Assembly: GCA_018340805.1 (NCBI GenBank)
Contig: JACMZG010001908.1
Location: 44,366,665 to 44,430,664, forward strand
Length of the DNA stretch: 64,000 nt
From: Microvelia longipes
Lineage: Eukaryota; Arthropoda; Insecta; Hemiptera; Veliidae
Direction: 5' to 3'
In this document: positions 35,200 to 47,100 of the stretch, one piece after another
How positions within the stretch are numbered: position 1 is the first letter of the stretch
Layout: every line of letters starts with the position of its first letter
The notes under the pieces: model-generated
Database searches by the model: none
What the model was told of the DNA's origin: nothing
The model's input: the letters and a program-made list of their open reading frames with translations, nothing else
Program-made: the position numbers and the translations under genes

Positions 35200-37242
35200 T
35201 CCTTCGACAAATTTAGGCCCATATCGTTGTTACCTCTCCTTGGCAAAATTCTTGAAAAACTACTTATAAATAGAATCTTGCACTTTTGTTATTCCAAAAA
35301 CTTACTAAGTGATAAGCAATACGGGTTTACAACTCAAAAAGGAACTATTGAAGCACTCATGGATGTTAAAACATTTGTTGATTATTCCCTTGACAGGAAA
35401 ATGTATACACTCTTGATCTCGCTTGACGTGGAAGGCGCTTTTGACAGTGCTTGGTGGCCAGCGATTCTGAAACAACTAAGACTACTTGAAATTCCCAGAA
35501 CTTATATTGGCTATCATACAGCTATTTCTCTGACCGACCAATGGTGCTTACTTTAAACCATCCAAATCAAACGTCAAGCTTCCAAAAGATTCCACAGGGA
35601 TCATGTGGCGCCCCAGGATACTGGAAGATTCTCTATGATCCCCTACTTAAGAAAGAACTGCCTCCCGGTGTTGATATATCTGCCTTCGCTGATGATATAA
35701 TCGTTAAGATCAGGAGTTACTCAATTAGTGAGCTAGAACTAATTGCTAACCAAGTTTTGAACTCATCTTTGTATGGGCTGAAGAGAATAAAAAATTTAAT
35801 TCTGCAAAATCAAAAACTCTCCTTGTTACTCGTAAACGCGAAAAACAAAAACCAAAAATCTACCTCAACGGAGAAAGAATTCAGAATGTAGAAGAATTTA
35901 AATATTTAGGAGTAGTGCTTGATTCTAGATGGAGTTTTAATGGGCATTTACTAGAATAGCCGATAGATGCTCTCAACTCATAAATATGCTCTCTAAGTCT
36001 GCTAAAATAAATTGGGGAATTGGCCCAAAGGCCCTTGAAACCATATATAGAGGCGCTATTCTACCTTTAATCCTGTTTGCTGCGCCTGTATGGAGTGTGC
36101 CTTAAAGCGTAAATACAATCAAAGAAATTAAAATCAATTCAACGTTTGATTGCAATTCGTATCATAAGAGGATATAGGACCATTTCCTATGAAGATGCAT
36201 GCCTCGTGGCAAATATAACTCCAATATGTTTAGAATAAGAGAAAAAAACATACTGTACGAGGCCAAAAACTAGAAACCTTTATGAAAAAGAGTTGAATGT
36301 AAATCATTGGCCACATCCAGGGTTAGATCTTTGTATTACAGAAGCATCCTTAAACACCGAGTATTACTTATCAATATTTACTGATGGAAGCAAATGTGAT
36401 ACTCACGTAGGTGGAGGATTTGTTGTGTGTAGGTCTAACAGAGAAATAAGCAATGGTATATTTCGACTTGAGCCGCACTGCAGTAACAATCAAGCTGAGG
36501 CCAAGGCAGTTCGCGTAGCATTGGAATGGGTTGTTAATAACATCGATAAGTCAACGAGAGAAGAGTATAGCAAGATAGCAATATGGAGCGACAGTAAAGT
36601 AACTCTCGATAGGCTGCATTGCAATAATTACAACTTCGCAGATTTTTTGGAAATAAAAAGAATTGTGAAGAAGTTAAAGGAGGAAAAACAATTGTTAATT
36701 GAAATCGGTTGGGTCAAAGCACACAACAAAATTTCCGGTAATGAAAGAGCTGATCAGTTGGCTAAAACAGCAGCGAGAGACCAAGCCAGTCAACTTCTGC
36801 CCTGCTTGCCTCCTAAGAGTGCTTTTCTGAAAGAAGAGGAAAGAAATACGTTATTATCTTGGGAAAATGATTGAAGAACTACTACGAAAGCTTCCATAAC
36901 TAAAGAGTTCTTCCCTACTGTAAAAAATAGGCAACAAATGCCCTCAATATTGAATGGAAAACTTACCATGGTCCTCACTGGTCACGGGAAACATAAAAAG
37001 TCTTTACGCCGCTTTAATATAGTACCCACACCAAACTGCCCCTGCGATAACACATCTGAACAAGATTGGAACCATTTAGTATTTGACTGCGTAGTCTTTG
37101 AGCAGCAGCGAGCAAAATTGATGAAGGAACTTATGACAAAAGGAGTTAGCTGGCCTCCGCCTCTTCCAACTTTTATCAACTCAGACCTCATCCACCATTT
37201 TAACGTTTTCTTAAACTCTATTGATCTTGATCTTGTAAATTG
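35200..37242 (+). pseudogene. R1/LOA-like LINE ORF2, 5'-truncated and frameshifted
   Basis: RT: RPISLLPLLGKILEKLL at the start, then a QYGF block, SLDVEGAFDSAWW (motif A) near 35421, PQGSCGAPGYW near 35594 and AFADDIIVKI (the catalytic motif C) near 35683. After several frameshifts (35890-36290), RNase H follows: FTDGSK, NNQAEAKAV, WSDSK and WVKAHNKISGNERAD at 36710-36755. A C-terminal CxC...HxxxxC knuckle (CPCDN, HLVFDC) lies near 37038. Endonuclease and N-terminal RT are missing. The order RT, RNase H, zinc knuckle fits the R1/LOA group. Dead copy. Confidence 0.9.
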
Positions 37243-37734
37243 AATAACTACCAGTATACCTCATCCTTCTCTTCAATTAAGTATCCTTTACTTGTCTTTG
37301 TTTATATATATTTTTTTTTTTTTTTTTGTCTTTCAATACTCTTATATGTTCTACATATTTCTTATTTATTTATTTATTTAGTTTTATTTTTTATTTTAAA
37401 TGTAAGTTATTATTACTTCAGACTGTGTTTATTAAAATACCTTCGAACACTAAGACATCCACATAATGGGGGAAAACACTTAAATTTAATTATGGAAAAC
37501 AATAAAATAAAAATTGATAATAATAATAATAAAATAAATCGCTTAACGACAATTAATAATTTTTATAAGATAAAGGAATATTCAAATGCAAATATGTAAG
37601 TAATATACAAAAAATAAGTTTTCATCGATTCTTTTCCTAATACTGAACAGTGCGTGTAGTAATTAAGAGTGGAGCACGCACTATAAATAAAATAAAAAAA
37701 AAAAAATAATAAAAAAAAAAAAAAATACTACTTC
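37243..37734. other. LINE 3' flank and A/T homopolymers
   Basis: Probable LINE 3' UTR with T runs and AATAATAATA-type tail near 37520-37540. A-rich runs at 37690-37725 follow. No gene. Confidence 0.5.
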
Positions 37735-37849
37735 CTGATTCGCCGGGTAGTAGGCCCTCTTTGACATTTGTAGCTATTTCCAAAACATCCGACGGGGTAT
37801 GTTCGAAAAGTTCGTCTATATCTTCAACAATATTCATCACAAAACGCTA
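37735..37849 (-). pseudogene. N-terminal fragment shared with 39029-39280, Crypton-like?
   Basis: Translation from 37840 reads MNIVEDIDELFEHTPSDV, then LEIATNVKEGLLPGES, then falls into A/T runs. It matches the residues DINELLDYTPPDILSIAST and SLLPAKS of the plus-strand fragment at 39.1 kb at about half of positions. Both appear to be the leader of the same protein family, cut before the recombinase core. Confidence 0.45.
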
Positions 37850-38124
37850 TAGAATAAACTAACTTTTAAACTGTATTAAATACGGGTTCGTATGATAAAA
37901 GTAGTAAATGACTTGACAAAAAAGATGAGATAATAAACCCAAGACAAAAAGTGTTGCCTTTAAAATAATAAAATTTATTTCTAATTAAAGAATTACATTA
38001 CAAAACTGTTTTATTTTATTTTTAATTAGTAAAATAATGTAATTATTTATTATATAAATTATTAAATAAATTCAATAGGCTTTTTATTATTAACTAATCA
38101 TGTTTAAAAATATTATCTATTAAC

Positions 38125-38350
38125 TTTCTTTACCAGCATAGGCAGGGGCGGCTGGGAAATGCTACTTTCCTGCCTAGGCAGGTAAAATGCAGTCATTCAT
38201 GACTATAATTACCAGCCGATCTGGGAAATGCTACTTTCTCGCCTAAAATTAGTTCAGTAATGCTTCATTTTCCTGCCGTAAGCAGATAATAATAATTTAT
38301 CTACTTACGGCTGCAAAATTGCTCATTACCGAACTGTTTTTAAGCTGCAA
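38125..38350. mobile_element. Hairpin-rich repeat of the GGCAGG family
   Basis: GGGAAATGCTACTTTC occurs twice (38155 and 38221). At 38274-38313 a 15-bp arm GCCGTAAG(C/T)AGATAA pairs with TTATCTACTTACGGC. TTTCCTGCCT-type ends link it to 34754-34931 and 39300-39575. Confidence 0.65.
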
Positions 38351-38492
38351 AATGTAATTTTGCCTACACTGTCAATAAAATATTCAAAAACAGTACGGGA
38401 AAATGGCTTGGTAATACAAAACCTCCTAGCAGGGAGTTATGGTACTTTAAATATAATGGTAAAAAAGTCAAAACTCCCTAGGACATTAAAAG

Positions 38493-38810
38493 CATAGAGA
38501 TATATTACTAGAGGGGCCCTATTGGTTGAATTTTGAAACATCGAAAAAGTAATCTGACCACATTCGATTGTCATTATCATCAAATAAACATACCAAAAAA
38601 AAGCAGTAAATTATATAGTAGAATGTTTACAAATCATAACACAAACAATCTGCGGGAAGCCGAAAACTATTGATTAATTTTAACCTTAACTCCCTCTTTG
38701 GAGGAGGTTTCGATGAGGTTACACAGAGCCCCTGAGAGCCCCACTAAAAATGTTTCAGGCCTCTCAATGTATTAAGATAGACTATGCCCCCTCTAGTATA
38801 TATCTCTATG
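38493..38810. mobile_element. hAT-type MITE, 318 bp
   Basis: Ends CATAGAGATATATTACTAG and, inverted, CATAGAGATATATACTAG. It is flanked by a perfect 8-bp duplication ATTAAAAG (38485-38492 and 38811-38818). No coding capacity. Confidence 0.9.
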
Positions 38811-39028
38811 ATTAAAAGTATTAAATTTGTTTACAAAAAACATTATAATATAATTTTTAAAAAAATAAAGTTGGCAACCCTGATATCTACGGCTTGCTTT
38901 AATTTTTTACCATGAGTTGTCAATTTTGTGTCATCGGTTTTTTTTATTTTTTGTTAAATTACTTTGTTTAAATAAAGGCAGTAATATAAAACGCATATAA
39001 ACGATAACATTTATAAACAAACAAAAAG

Positions 39029-39280
39029 TTGCTTATAATCAGAATGAATAAGATAAATAATAAGGAGAATGAACATAGAAACATTGTTGACATTAATGAA
39101 TTATTAGACTACACGCCACCTGATATTTTAAGTATTGCATCAACTTCAAAACAGTCTTTACTGCCAGCAAAATCTCGCAGTAAGTATTTAAGAACTTATA
39201 ATATATTCAAAGATTGGTGTCAGTTAAAAAAAATTAAAACCATTAGTGAGAACGTTATCTCTTATATATTTAAATCATAA
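39029..39280 (+). pseudogene. Possible Crypton-like tyrosine recombinase, N-terminal exon or fragment
   Basis: An 83-codon frame with ELLDYTPPDILSIA near the start, SLLPAKSRSKYLRTYNIF and DWCQLKKIKTISENVISYIF at the end. The LLPxKSxxxYxxxYxxFxxWCxxxxIxxxSENV pattern resembles the N-terminal core-binding part of Crypton-derived tyrosine recombinases. The catalytic R..HxxR..Y half is absent; sequence stops at TAA and A+T-rich repeats begin. A homology search decides; confidence is moderate. Confidence 0.45.
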
Positions 39281-39299
39281 TTAACTCTTGCATATTTTT

Positions 39300-39575
39300 T
39301 CTGCCGTAAGTAGATAAAATAATATATGCTACTATGAAGCCAAGGAAACATTGCTGACTCGTTCTAGCATTTGTCTGCATCGGCACCGCGCCTCTGTAGG
39401 CAAATCGCCATTTGCCTGATTCGGCTTCGCCTCAACAATCAAAAGGGTGAATTACCAGCATCAGCTTGCTCCTCGGCAGGTAATTTCAATAGCCTGCACT
39501 TGCCTTCAGCTCGGGGGCTAATTTATAAAACTCGTCTGCAAAATTCCATTTTGCTGCCTAGCAGCATAATATACT
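39300..39575. mobile_element. Hairpin-rich repeat of the GGCAGG family, decayed
   Basis: Includes CTGCCGTAAGTAGATAA (shared with 38274), GGCAAATCGCCATTTGCC (a 7-bp-arm hairpin near 39400) and, on the minus strand, a unit with GA, GGC, GAA, GCC, GA near 39419-39433. Unit order resembles 34754-34931. It abuts the BEL fragment that follows. Confidence 0.6.
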
Positions 39576-39587
39576 ATTATTAATAAC

Positions 39588-40320
39588 TTATCACTACGCT
39601 TTGTTTCGCGTCGTGGCTTACCATCTCCTATATATTGTGACAACGGTACTAATTTTACTGCTACTGCTAGAAAACTTAAAGAACTTATAGAATTTTTTAG
39701 TGACGAAGATAATCAAAATTACTTCACTTAAGAGTTGGCTAATAATCAAATCAATTTTTTTTCTGCGCCATTCGCACCTCATATGAGCGGTATTAACAAA
39801 GCCAACGTTAAATCCATAAAATATCACTTATAAAGAATCGTAGGTCTTCAAACATTGTCCATAGAGGGATTCTTTTCCGTTTTAGTGCGTATTGAAGCCA
39901 TTTTAAATTTATGTCCTCTTTGTTCGCTTTCTGCGTTTCCAAACGATCCACCCGTTTTGACACCTAAACATTTTTTGATAGGTAGTTCGTTACCTGCCTT
40001 ACCTGAACACGATGTTTTGGAAAAACCAAATAATAGACTTAAACGTTGGCAGTTGGTTTCTAAAATTGTTCAACATTTCTGGAACCGCTGGAGTAAAGAA
40101 TATTTAAACACTTTACAACAGTGTTCTAAATGGACCGTTTCTCAGTCTAATTTTCATGAAAGAGGATAGGACTCCACCCTTGAATGGAATTTGGCTATGA
40201 TTGTTTCAGCTCATCCAAATCCCTCTGATGGAGTTGTTCGTTATGTTACTGTTCCAACTAGTACTGGATGTTATTAATGTCCTGTTCATAACCTAATACC
40301 TGTACCTCTTTCCTAATTTC
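39588..40320 (+). pseudogene. BEL/Pao integrase and C-terminal pol fragment
   Basis: Integrase catalytic-core part: RFVSRRGLPSPIYCDNGTNF (39603 onward, containing the second catalytic Asp), then after a stop APHMSGINKANVKSIKYHL. The BEL-specific C-terminal region follows: IEAILNLCPLCSLSA, VLTPKHFLIGSSLPALPE, NRLKRWQLV, FWNRWSKEYLNTLQ and, after a stop, PLEWNLAMIVSAHP. Two or more in-frame stops and the absence of gag, protease and RT show a 5'-truncated dead element. Order and wording of these blocks are typical of BEL/Pao pol ends. Confidence 0.9.
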
Positions 40321-40964
40321 TTTATTATTATTTTTACTCTCTCTTAAATAAGTATTATCTTATTTTTTTCTTTATTATTAGGAACTGTATATTATTTTCT
40401 TTTACATTATACTATTGTCAGTTTATCTTCTGAGTGTTTTTTTTTGTTTAAGTAATATTTTTTTTTGTAATTTTCATCATACCCAGTAAAGTCCTTTACT
40501 TTCTGAAGGCTTAACCTTCATGGTTTCTTGGTATTTTTCAGTCTAATTATCTTTTCATGTTGAAAAACAATGTTTTTCAAGGCCGGGAGCCTGGACGATT
40601 TTGTCTATTTTAATTTTTAAATTTGGACCCAAGATGGTTATCCCTTCCTTATATTTCCTTTTACTTCGTCCCTTCTAAGAAGTGGGAGAACCTGCTGTGG
40701 TACGCATTATTTTTTCTGAGTCAGTTCCGTATCGGATGTACACACGCTATATACGCCATTTAATTAATCATTTTCCTTCACATGCTCTAGTGCTTTACTA
40801 AACTGCAATCATACAGTCCACATTCACCACATCAAGCAGGTTAATTTTCCTTTATTTTTTACCTTCACCCTCAAGGGAGGACAGGGACACAACACATCCT
40901 GTCCAAGTTGATGTGATGCCATACAGCTATGTCTATGTACAAGAGTCAAATCTTGTGTCCTTAG
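40321..40964 (+). other. 3' region of the BEL/Pao copy, possible LTR
   Basis: AAGGCCGGGAGCC at about 40580 resembles the polypurine tract of BEL elements; an LTR may start at TGGACGATTTTGTC just after. No matching second LTR exists in the window, so its end is undefined. The later part is A+T-rich without a gene. Confidence 0.5.
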
Positions 40965-41286
40965 TTTTGTGTTCTCCTTTTTAGAAATAATTTCATAAAT
41001 TTTCGGTTTTATTCTTGTGGTTATTTATTTATTGTAATTAACTAATTATTGTAATAAATAAATAAAATTAATTATAGCTAAGTATATTGCCAAAATATAC
41101 AGAAGTTTCATAGAGTTTAACTCTATGAAACTTCTGCATATTTTGGCAATATACTTAGCTATAATTAGTTTTAGCTCACTTAATTTTATTTATTTATTAC
41201 AATAATTAGTTAATTACAATAAATAAATGACCACAAGAATAAAACGAAAATTTATGAAATTATTTCTAAAAAGGAGAACACAAAAC
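40965..41286. repeat. Near-perfect long palindrome without a loop
   Basis: Arms of about 153 bases meet at position 41118 with a one-base centre (CATAGAGTT, T, AACTCTATG). The arms are nearly identical apart from a roughly 15-base insertion with TTTTAGCTCAC in the right arm. Outer ends are GTTTTGTGTTCTCC and its complement. No spacer separates the arms. Confidence 0.9.
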
Positions 41287-41763
41287 AATTGCAACTTAAG
41301 TAATGTTCATGAACCCCCCACCCCCTTCCCTTAATGTTTGATTTAAAATCAGATAGTTGAAGCAAATCAAAACAATATAAACCCTTCATGGAGCAGAAAT
41401 ATAAAATAAAGAAAACATCTCTTAGAAATATTTTTTTATAAAAAAAAGACATATATTAACATTTTTTTCCATATGTACATCGTATTATACTTGTAATAAA
41501 TATAAAAATATTTTTAATAATTCTTTATTTTATTCACAACAATTAGAATATTATAGCCACAAAACAGATATTGTTGAACAATTGAGATTGAAAAATATAT
41601 TTCGAAAAAATAAAAAGTTTCAACTTGACCCATAGGCCTCAACAACAATCAGTGCTATATAAAAACACACAATGCCCACTGTGCACTATGTTCACTCTAA
41701 AAGTACCAAACCGCAATTTCATCAGAATTATGTTATTTGAACATTTTTAAAACAACATTAGGA
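41287..41763. other. A+T-rich, nothing recognised
   Basis: A C-rich patch CCCCCCACCCCC near 41317 is the only notable text. A 66-codon minus frame here has no recognisable content. Confidence 0.45.
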
Positions 41764-43411
41764 GGCGCAGTCGAATTATCCACGGCCTTTTAGATTCCTC
41801 TTGTTGAAATGGACATCGGATCACCAACATACTTTTTCTTATGGGAAATATTCAAGGTGCGTTAGTTTTTTTTCAAACTTTTCAGTTATTAGCCAGATTT
41901 GTGATATATGAGAATTATTTCCGTAATCTAGAATGTTGTATGCTCACTGCGAGCAATCAAGCTTAAGTTTTACGTTCGTATTATTAAAGTTACAGGTTCT
42001 TTAAGTTGAGTGAAAAAACTGTGGTTTTAAAGAACTGTTTGTTTACTTTAGTTCCATCCAAATATTTTACTTATTGTTGGTAATTGGTTCGAGTTATGAT
42101 TATTTCATAAATTTGCACGCTCTTTTGGTTAATTTTAAGGAGTATTTACATTCATTCAACGATTTATTTTTAATCTAACTTGGTACATACATAACTACTG
42201 TTAGACGTCAATGTTATCTACTTGATTTGTGTTAAATTTTTGAATGTAATAATGAAAATTAGTACAAATTGTAATTATTTGCAGTCAACAACAAAGAGGT
42301 AATTTGTTTATTATTAAAGAAGTGCGTACATCAGCTTTTAGGGTGTGGAATATCTGTTACTTTGTGGATAAGTTGCTCAAGTCACCTCTGTGCTTTGCTG
42401 CAATAGATGATTTATGTGAAATATTAATATCTTTTATTTAATTTTATCAGCTGTAAGACTTACTTTTATCATGAAGGTTGGGACTGATACCCTAGAGGTC
42501 TTTGCCCCTGATGAACTTGATTTTGAACTTCACATAGCTTCGCAGCTGCGAAGTGGAAATAGTGAAGACATTTAGACTCTACATAATCCTCTTGTAAGTA
42601 GAATTTGGACATAAATTAAGTAAATAACTTTGACATCTAACAGTACTTATATAAGAAAGAAGTTCATCCAACTATTGCCAATTTCTGAATACATACTTCA
42701 TCAGGTAAAAAAGTTCTAGGATACAAGTCTTACAATGATAAAATTGAATAAAAGATATTGATATTTTACATTAGGACAGAAGTGACTTGAGCAACTTATC
42801 CACAAAGTAACAGATATTCCACACCCTAAAAGTTGATGTACGCACTTCTTTAATTATAAACAAATTACCTCTTTGTTGTTGACTGCAAATAATTACAATT
42901 TGTACTAATTTTCATAAATACATTCAAAATTTTAACACAAATCAAGAAGATAACATTGACGTCTAACAGTAGTTATGTATGTACCAAGTTAGATTAAAAA
43001 TAAATTGTTGAATGAATGTAAATACTCCTTAAAATTAACCAAAAGAGCGTGCAGATTTATGAAATAATCATAACTCGAACCAATTACCAACAATAAGTAA
43101 AATATTTGGATGGAACTAAAGTAAACAAACAGTCCTTTAAAACCACAGTTTTTTCACCAAACTGAAACAGTTGTAACTTTAAAAATACGAACGTAAAACT
43201 TAAGCTAGATAGTTCGCAGTGAGCAAACAACATTCTAGATTACGGAAATAAGCTTCATTTATCATTGAGCAAACAACATTCTGGATTACGGAAATAAGCT
43301 TCATTTAATCCAGCTAATTACTGAAAAATTTGAAAAAAACTAACGCACCTCGAATATTTCCCATAAGAAACATCCGATGTCCATTTCAAGAAGGGATAAT
43401 TCGATCGCGCC
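41764..43411. mobile_element. Large foldback element, about 1.65 kb
   Basis: Arms of about 700 bp (roughly 41765-42470 and 42715-43411) are inverted copies. Outer ends are GGCGCAGTCGAATTATCC and the complement of GGATAATTCGATCGCGCC. Shared internal blocks include TTGGTAATTGGTTCGAGTTA, GTAACAGATATTCCACACCC-type sequence and AACATTCTAGATTACGG. The central 245 bases contain the palindrome CTTCGCAGCTGCGAAG at about 42538. A 60-bp part of the right arm (CATTCTAGATTACGG / CATTCTGGATTACGG) is duplicated. No coding capacity. Confidence 0.9.
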
Positions 43412-43809
43412 TTATAGAGACTAAAAAGCATCATCACCCTAAATTATCTAAACAGCTAAATCACAAACATTATCTATAATTGTTGAGTTTTTCCTTGTAA
43501 CAGGTTGTCAAAGCAAACTAATATTAAACCTGTAACCTCTGTAACCTCATTCTCAAACATATAATATTAAACCTGTAAATTCCATGATATCATAGATCAG
43601 AGCAACAGTAGAACCAGATCTAAAACAGTGAGCTCTCTAAGTATATTGCATACCTTTTCAAGTTTCGTTTTTTTCATGATATAATATTATTATTATTATA
43701 ATTATATTATAATATTATATTTTATAATAATATAATATTATAATAAATCAATTTAATAAAAATAAATAACTCAGTTGAAGTGTGTATATTCAGTGCATAA
43801 ATATAGAAA
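43412..43809. other. TAF8 3' flank
   Basis: AT/TAA simple sequence at 43679-43748. This is the downstream side of TAF8 on the minus strand. I see no obvious AATAAA close to the stop, so the polyadenylation site is undetermined. Confidence 0.5.
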
Positions 43810-44135
43810 TCACTGAGCTAAAAGATCCTTAATTTTAATTTTAGGAGGTGGGATTTTAGCAGGTCTGAGATAAGGGTTATCAATAGGTTCTTCAACAGGT
43901 GTCTCTCTCCTTTCTGGAGGCTCCTGAGCCTGCTCGTCACTTCCTTCTTCAGGTGGTTCTTGTTTAAGCTGATTAGAGTTGGATCCACCGGCAACGCTCG
44001 TAGCGTTCTCTTGCTGAGTTTTCTTAGCAGGGGATGTGAGGTGATGAGGCAAATATTCATCTTCAAATTCAAAGATTTGATCTTTAGGCAGCAATGCAGT
44101 CAAATATGGCTGTACTGTTGCTTTACAAGCAATCA
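43810..44135 (-). CDS. TAF8: TAF8 exon 4 with stop
   Basis: Acceptor TTGTTGTCTAG. Starts LIACKATVQPYLTALLP and runs through an acidic linker to the conserved NPYLRPAK motif and a TGA stop at 43810-43812. Confidence 0.95.
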
Positions 44136-47100
44136 CTAGACAACAAAAAAATAACTATTATTTATTTGTATTAATAAATCAACAAAACACTCTATAACTA
44201 AGAAGACTTTTACAAATATAATCAATAATTATAATACTTCTAAATAATTATGTACAAAAAAGAAAACATATTGATTAAATAAACTGATCCAAAACCTGAT
44301 TTAAATGTTAAAAAAATGGGTACATCCTTCATATCACTGGATTCGCTACCCTCATCCTCAAAATATAAAAATCAGCAATTTTTCAGACTTGCTTCGCGTG
44401 TCTTCAGACAGTAAGTACATTTATTTTATTCCCATCAATCACCCATCCAGGCACAGACCTCGCTTGATGCTGCTTAACTTTTATGATCCAACAAAAATTG
44501 AAGATACACTTGCCTCATTGCAATGAGACTTAGTATACATATATCATTTGATACTACCGAGTTTGGCAAAACATGAATAGTTGACACATGAATTGTCTCT
44601 CGCACAATTATATTGTGTTAGTATACATATTTATTACGTAAAGGTAACTTGTAAGGGATATACTTGTAAAGGGAATACTTGTACAGGGATATATTTGTAA
44701 AGGGTATACTTGTAAAGGGATACTTGTAAAGGGAATACTGTAAAGGGATATACTTGTAAAGGGGTATACTTGTAAAGGGATATACTTGTAAAGGGATACA
44801 ATTGTAAAGGGATATACTTGTAAAGGGGTATACTTGTAAAGGGAGGGAATATATTTAAAGGTTATAATAAAAATATTTAGCCAATTGCACAACTAGACTA
44901 AAAGATTGATTTTATTAGCATAAATACACTAGTTGCTATGATAACAGACACATACACATATAAAGAGATAACTTTATGAAAATAAGGCAGGAGGTCCCAA
45001 GGACACCTTTAACGGTTAATTTAGGTAATTTTTTTGGTTACAACGCTTTCTAAAATAAAGCTGCTTCTATTGCTTGCACTGCATTTTACCATCTCTGCAA
45101 TTATCTTGCCAGCTTTGTAATTATTTTGCCAGCTCTGCAATTATCCTGCTCACTCTTTTAGGAACAGAGGTTATTGTAATTTGAGCTTATAAAAACCTTT
45201 TCTATCCAAACCTTGCTGTTCCTTTAGCTTTTGAGGATGTTAAAAATCTTTAATCCCAAAAATATGTAAACAACAGCATTATAAAAATAATGTTGTCCAG
45301 TGGAATGGATGAAGCATATCGACCATTTGCTCCATTTCCCTGTGTTCCATTTCTGGCACAAAGTTAGGATTCTGGCAGTCATCTTAAGTAGCTCTATTTT
45401 AGAAAGTGTTGTTGGTGAAAACACAATACTTTTCCAATATACCTATGCTATAAATAAGGAAAAGTAAAAACAATAAATCACAATTTTATTAAAAACTGTG
45501 TCATTAAACACAGCTCTTAAATGACTGCAAAACACAAACTATTGCCTATAAAATCCTGACACTGTACATCCTATAGATTGTAAGCATCACATACATTTCT
45601 TTGTCAATAGAATAAAATTTGTCATAGTTACATGGGAAAACGGTGTCTGTTGAGGTGAATAGACTATCAGTGTCTCCAGTCTTGGCTACAAATCTATTTA
45701 GTGCTCTTTCTAAATCCCTCTTTTGTTCAGCAGCTTTCTCTCTGATTGCTTCATACTCAGTCACAGGTTGCTTATGAGTCTGCAAAAAGTGCCATTAAAT
45801 AAATATATATCCAGGTTAGGTGACACAACATATTTAACAAAATATTTGTATCTCTCTAAATATAATTGATAGGATGTATATGATACTATGACCAATTATA
45901 TTAATATTCAGCATTAAATGTCTGTAGCAGCGTCACTGTTAATAAGAAATTGATAATCCCATGTATTACATGGGGTTAATAACCCCATGTATGTGGTTAT
46001 TAGTTGTCATCAATAAAGGCAATTCAAGTCTTGGATGGTGTTCTTATGTAATCTTCTAAGTCATGGGCATCCATTATATAAGCAAACAGACTTATCACCA
46101 TACCCTGTCCGACTCTTCATTCTAGTTGCTGTAGATGAGAAATCCCTCCATGATATTCCACACACTGTGGTCTATTTTCATAATATGAAGTTAGCATACT
46201 CTTAGCATTGCCTTCTATACCTAAGAATTCTAGCTTATAATTAAAAATGGCGTGGGGCAGCTTATCAAAGTCTTTTCTAACATCCAATAATCTTTTCTCT
46301 ACAAACTGGTAATTCTGTTCACAACCCTAGTAACAGCCTGTATGGTCAAATCATTGTTTCATGTTTTGACGGAGATTTTGTGGTATAGACTCACCATGAT
46401 GTTTAATAAAAAAAAAAACACACTAGAATTAAAAACAATTAATATATTGTCAACCACAATAGTATAAAACAATTATACTGACCAGTTTTGACTTTACGTC
46501 ATCATCAGAGCTGTTTACAGACTAAGTATTTTAGGTAGCAAGTAGGAGAAGGGAGCAGAGGAAGGAGTTGGCGTGGGTGCAGTTGGGTCTGAAGAAATCT
46601 AGGGAACCAGGTATAATAAAAGGATAAGTATAATAATATATAATTAATACATAAGTATTATATATAATAATGATATAAGTATAATAAAAGGTATAGTAAA
46701 AGGAACAAAAAAACCCACCCCCACCAACTCCTTTCTCTGCTCCCTCCTACTTCCTACCTAAAATACTCAGTCTGTAAACAGCTCTGATGATGACGTAAAG
46801 TCGAAACCCGTCAGTTATTATTTTTTATACTATTGTCGTTGACAATATATTAATTGTTGTTAATTCTAGATTGTTTTTTTTTATTAAACATCATATTGAG
46901 CCTGTATGATGCAACGACCAGTTCTATAGCCATATTATTGGCTATAGAACTCACTAATTACCCTGTTTTCCCTCCAAGTAGAGCACTAATAGGATTTTGA
47001 TTAATTTTTCCAGTACTTTGGAGCATATGGGTATTATGGAGATAGGTCTGTAACTCGGTGGAAAACTTTCATCTCCCTTTTAGTACACAGGCACCACTTT

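Noticed and set aside
44608..44892. Minus-strand 94-codon frame
   Set aside because: Translation of a 16-17 bp minisatellite.
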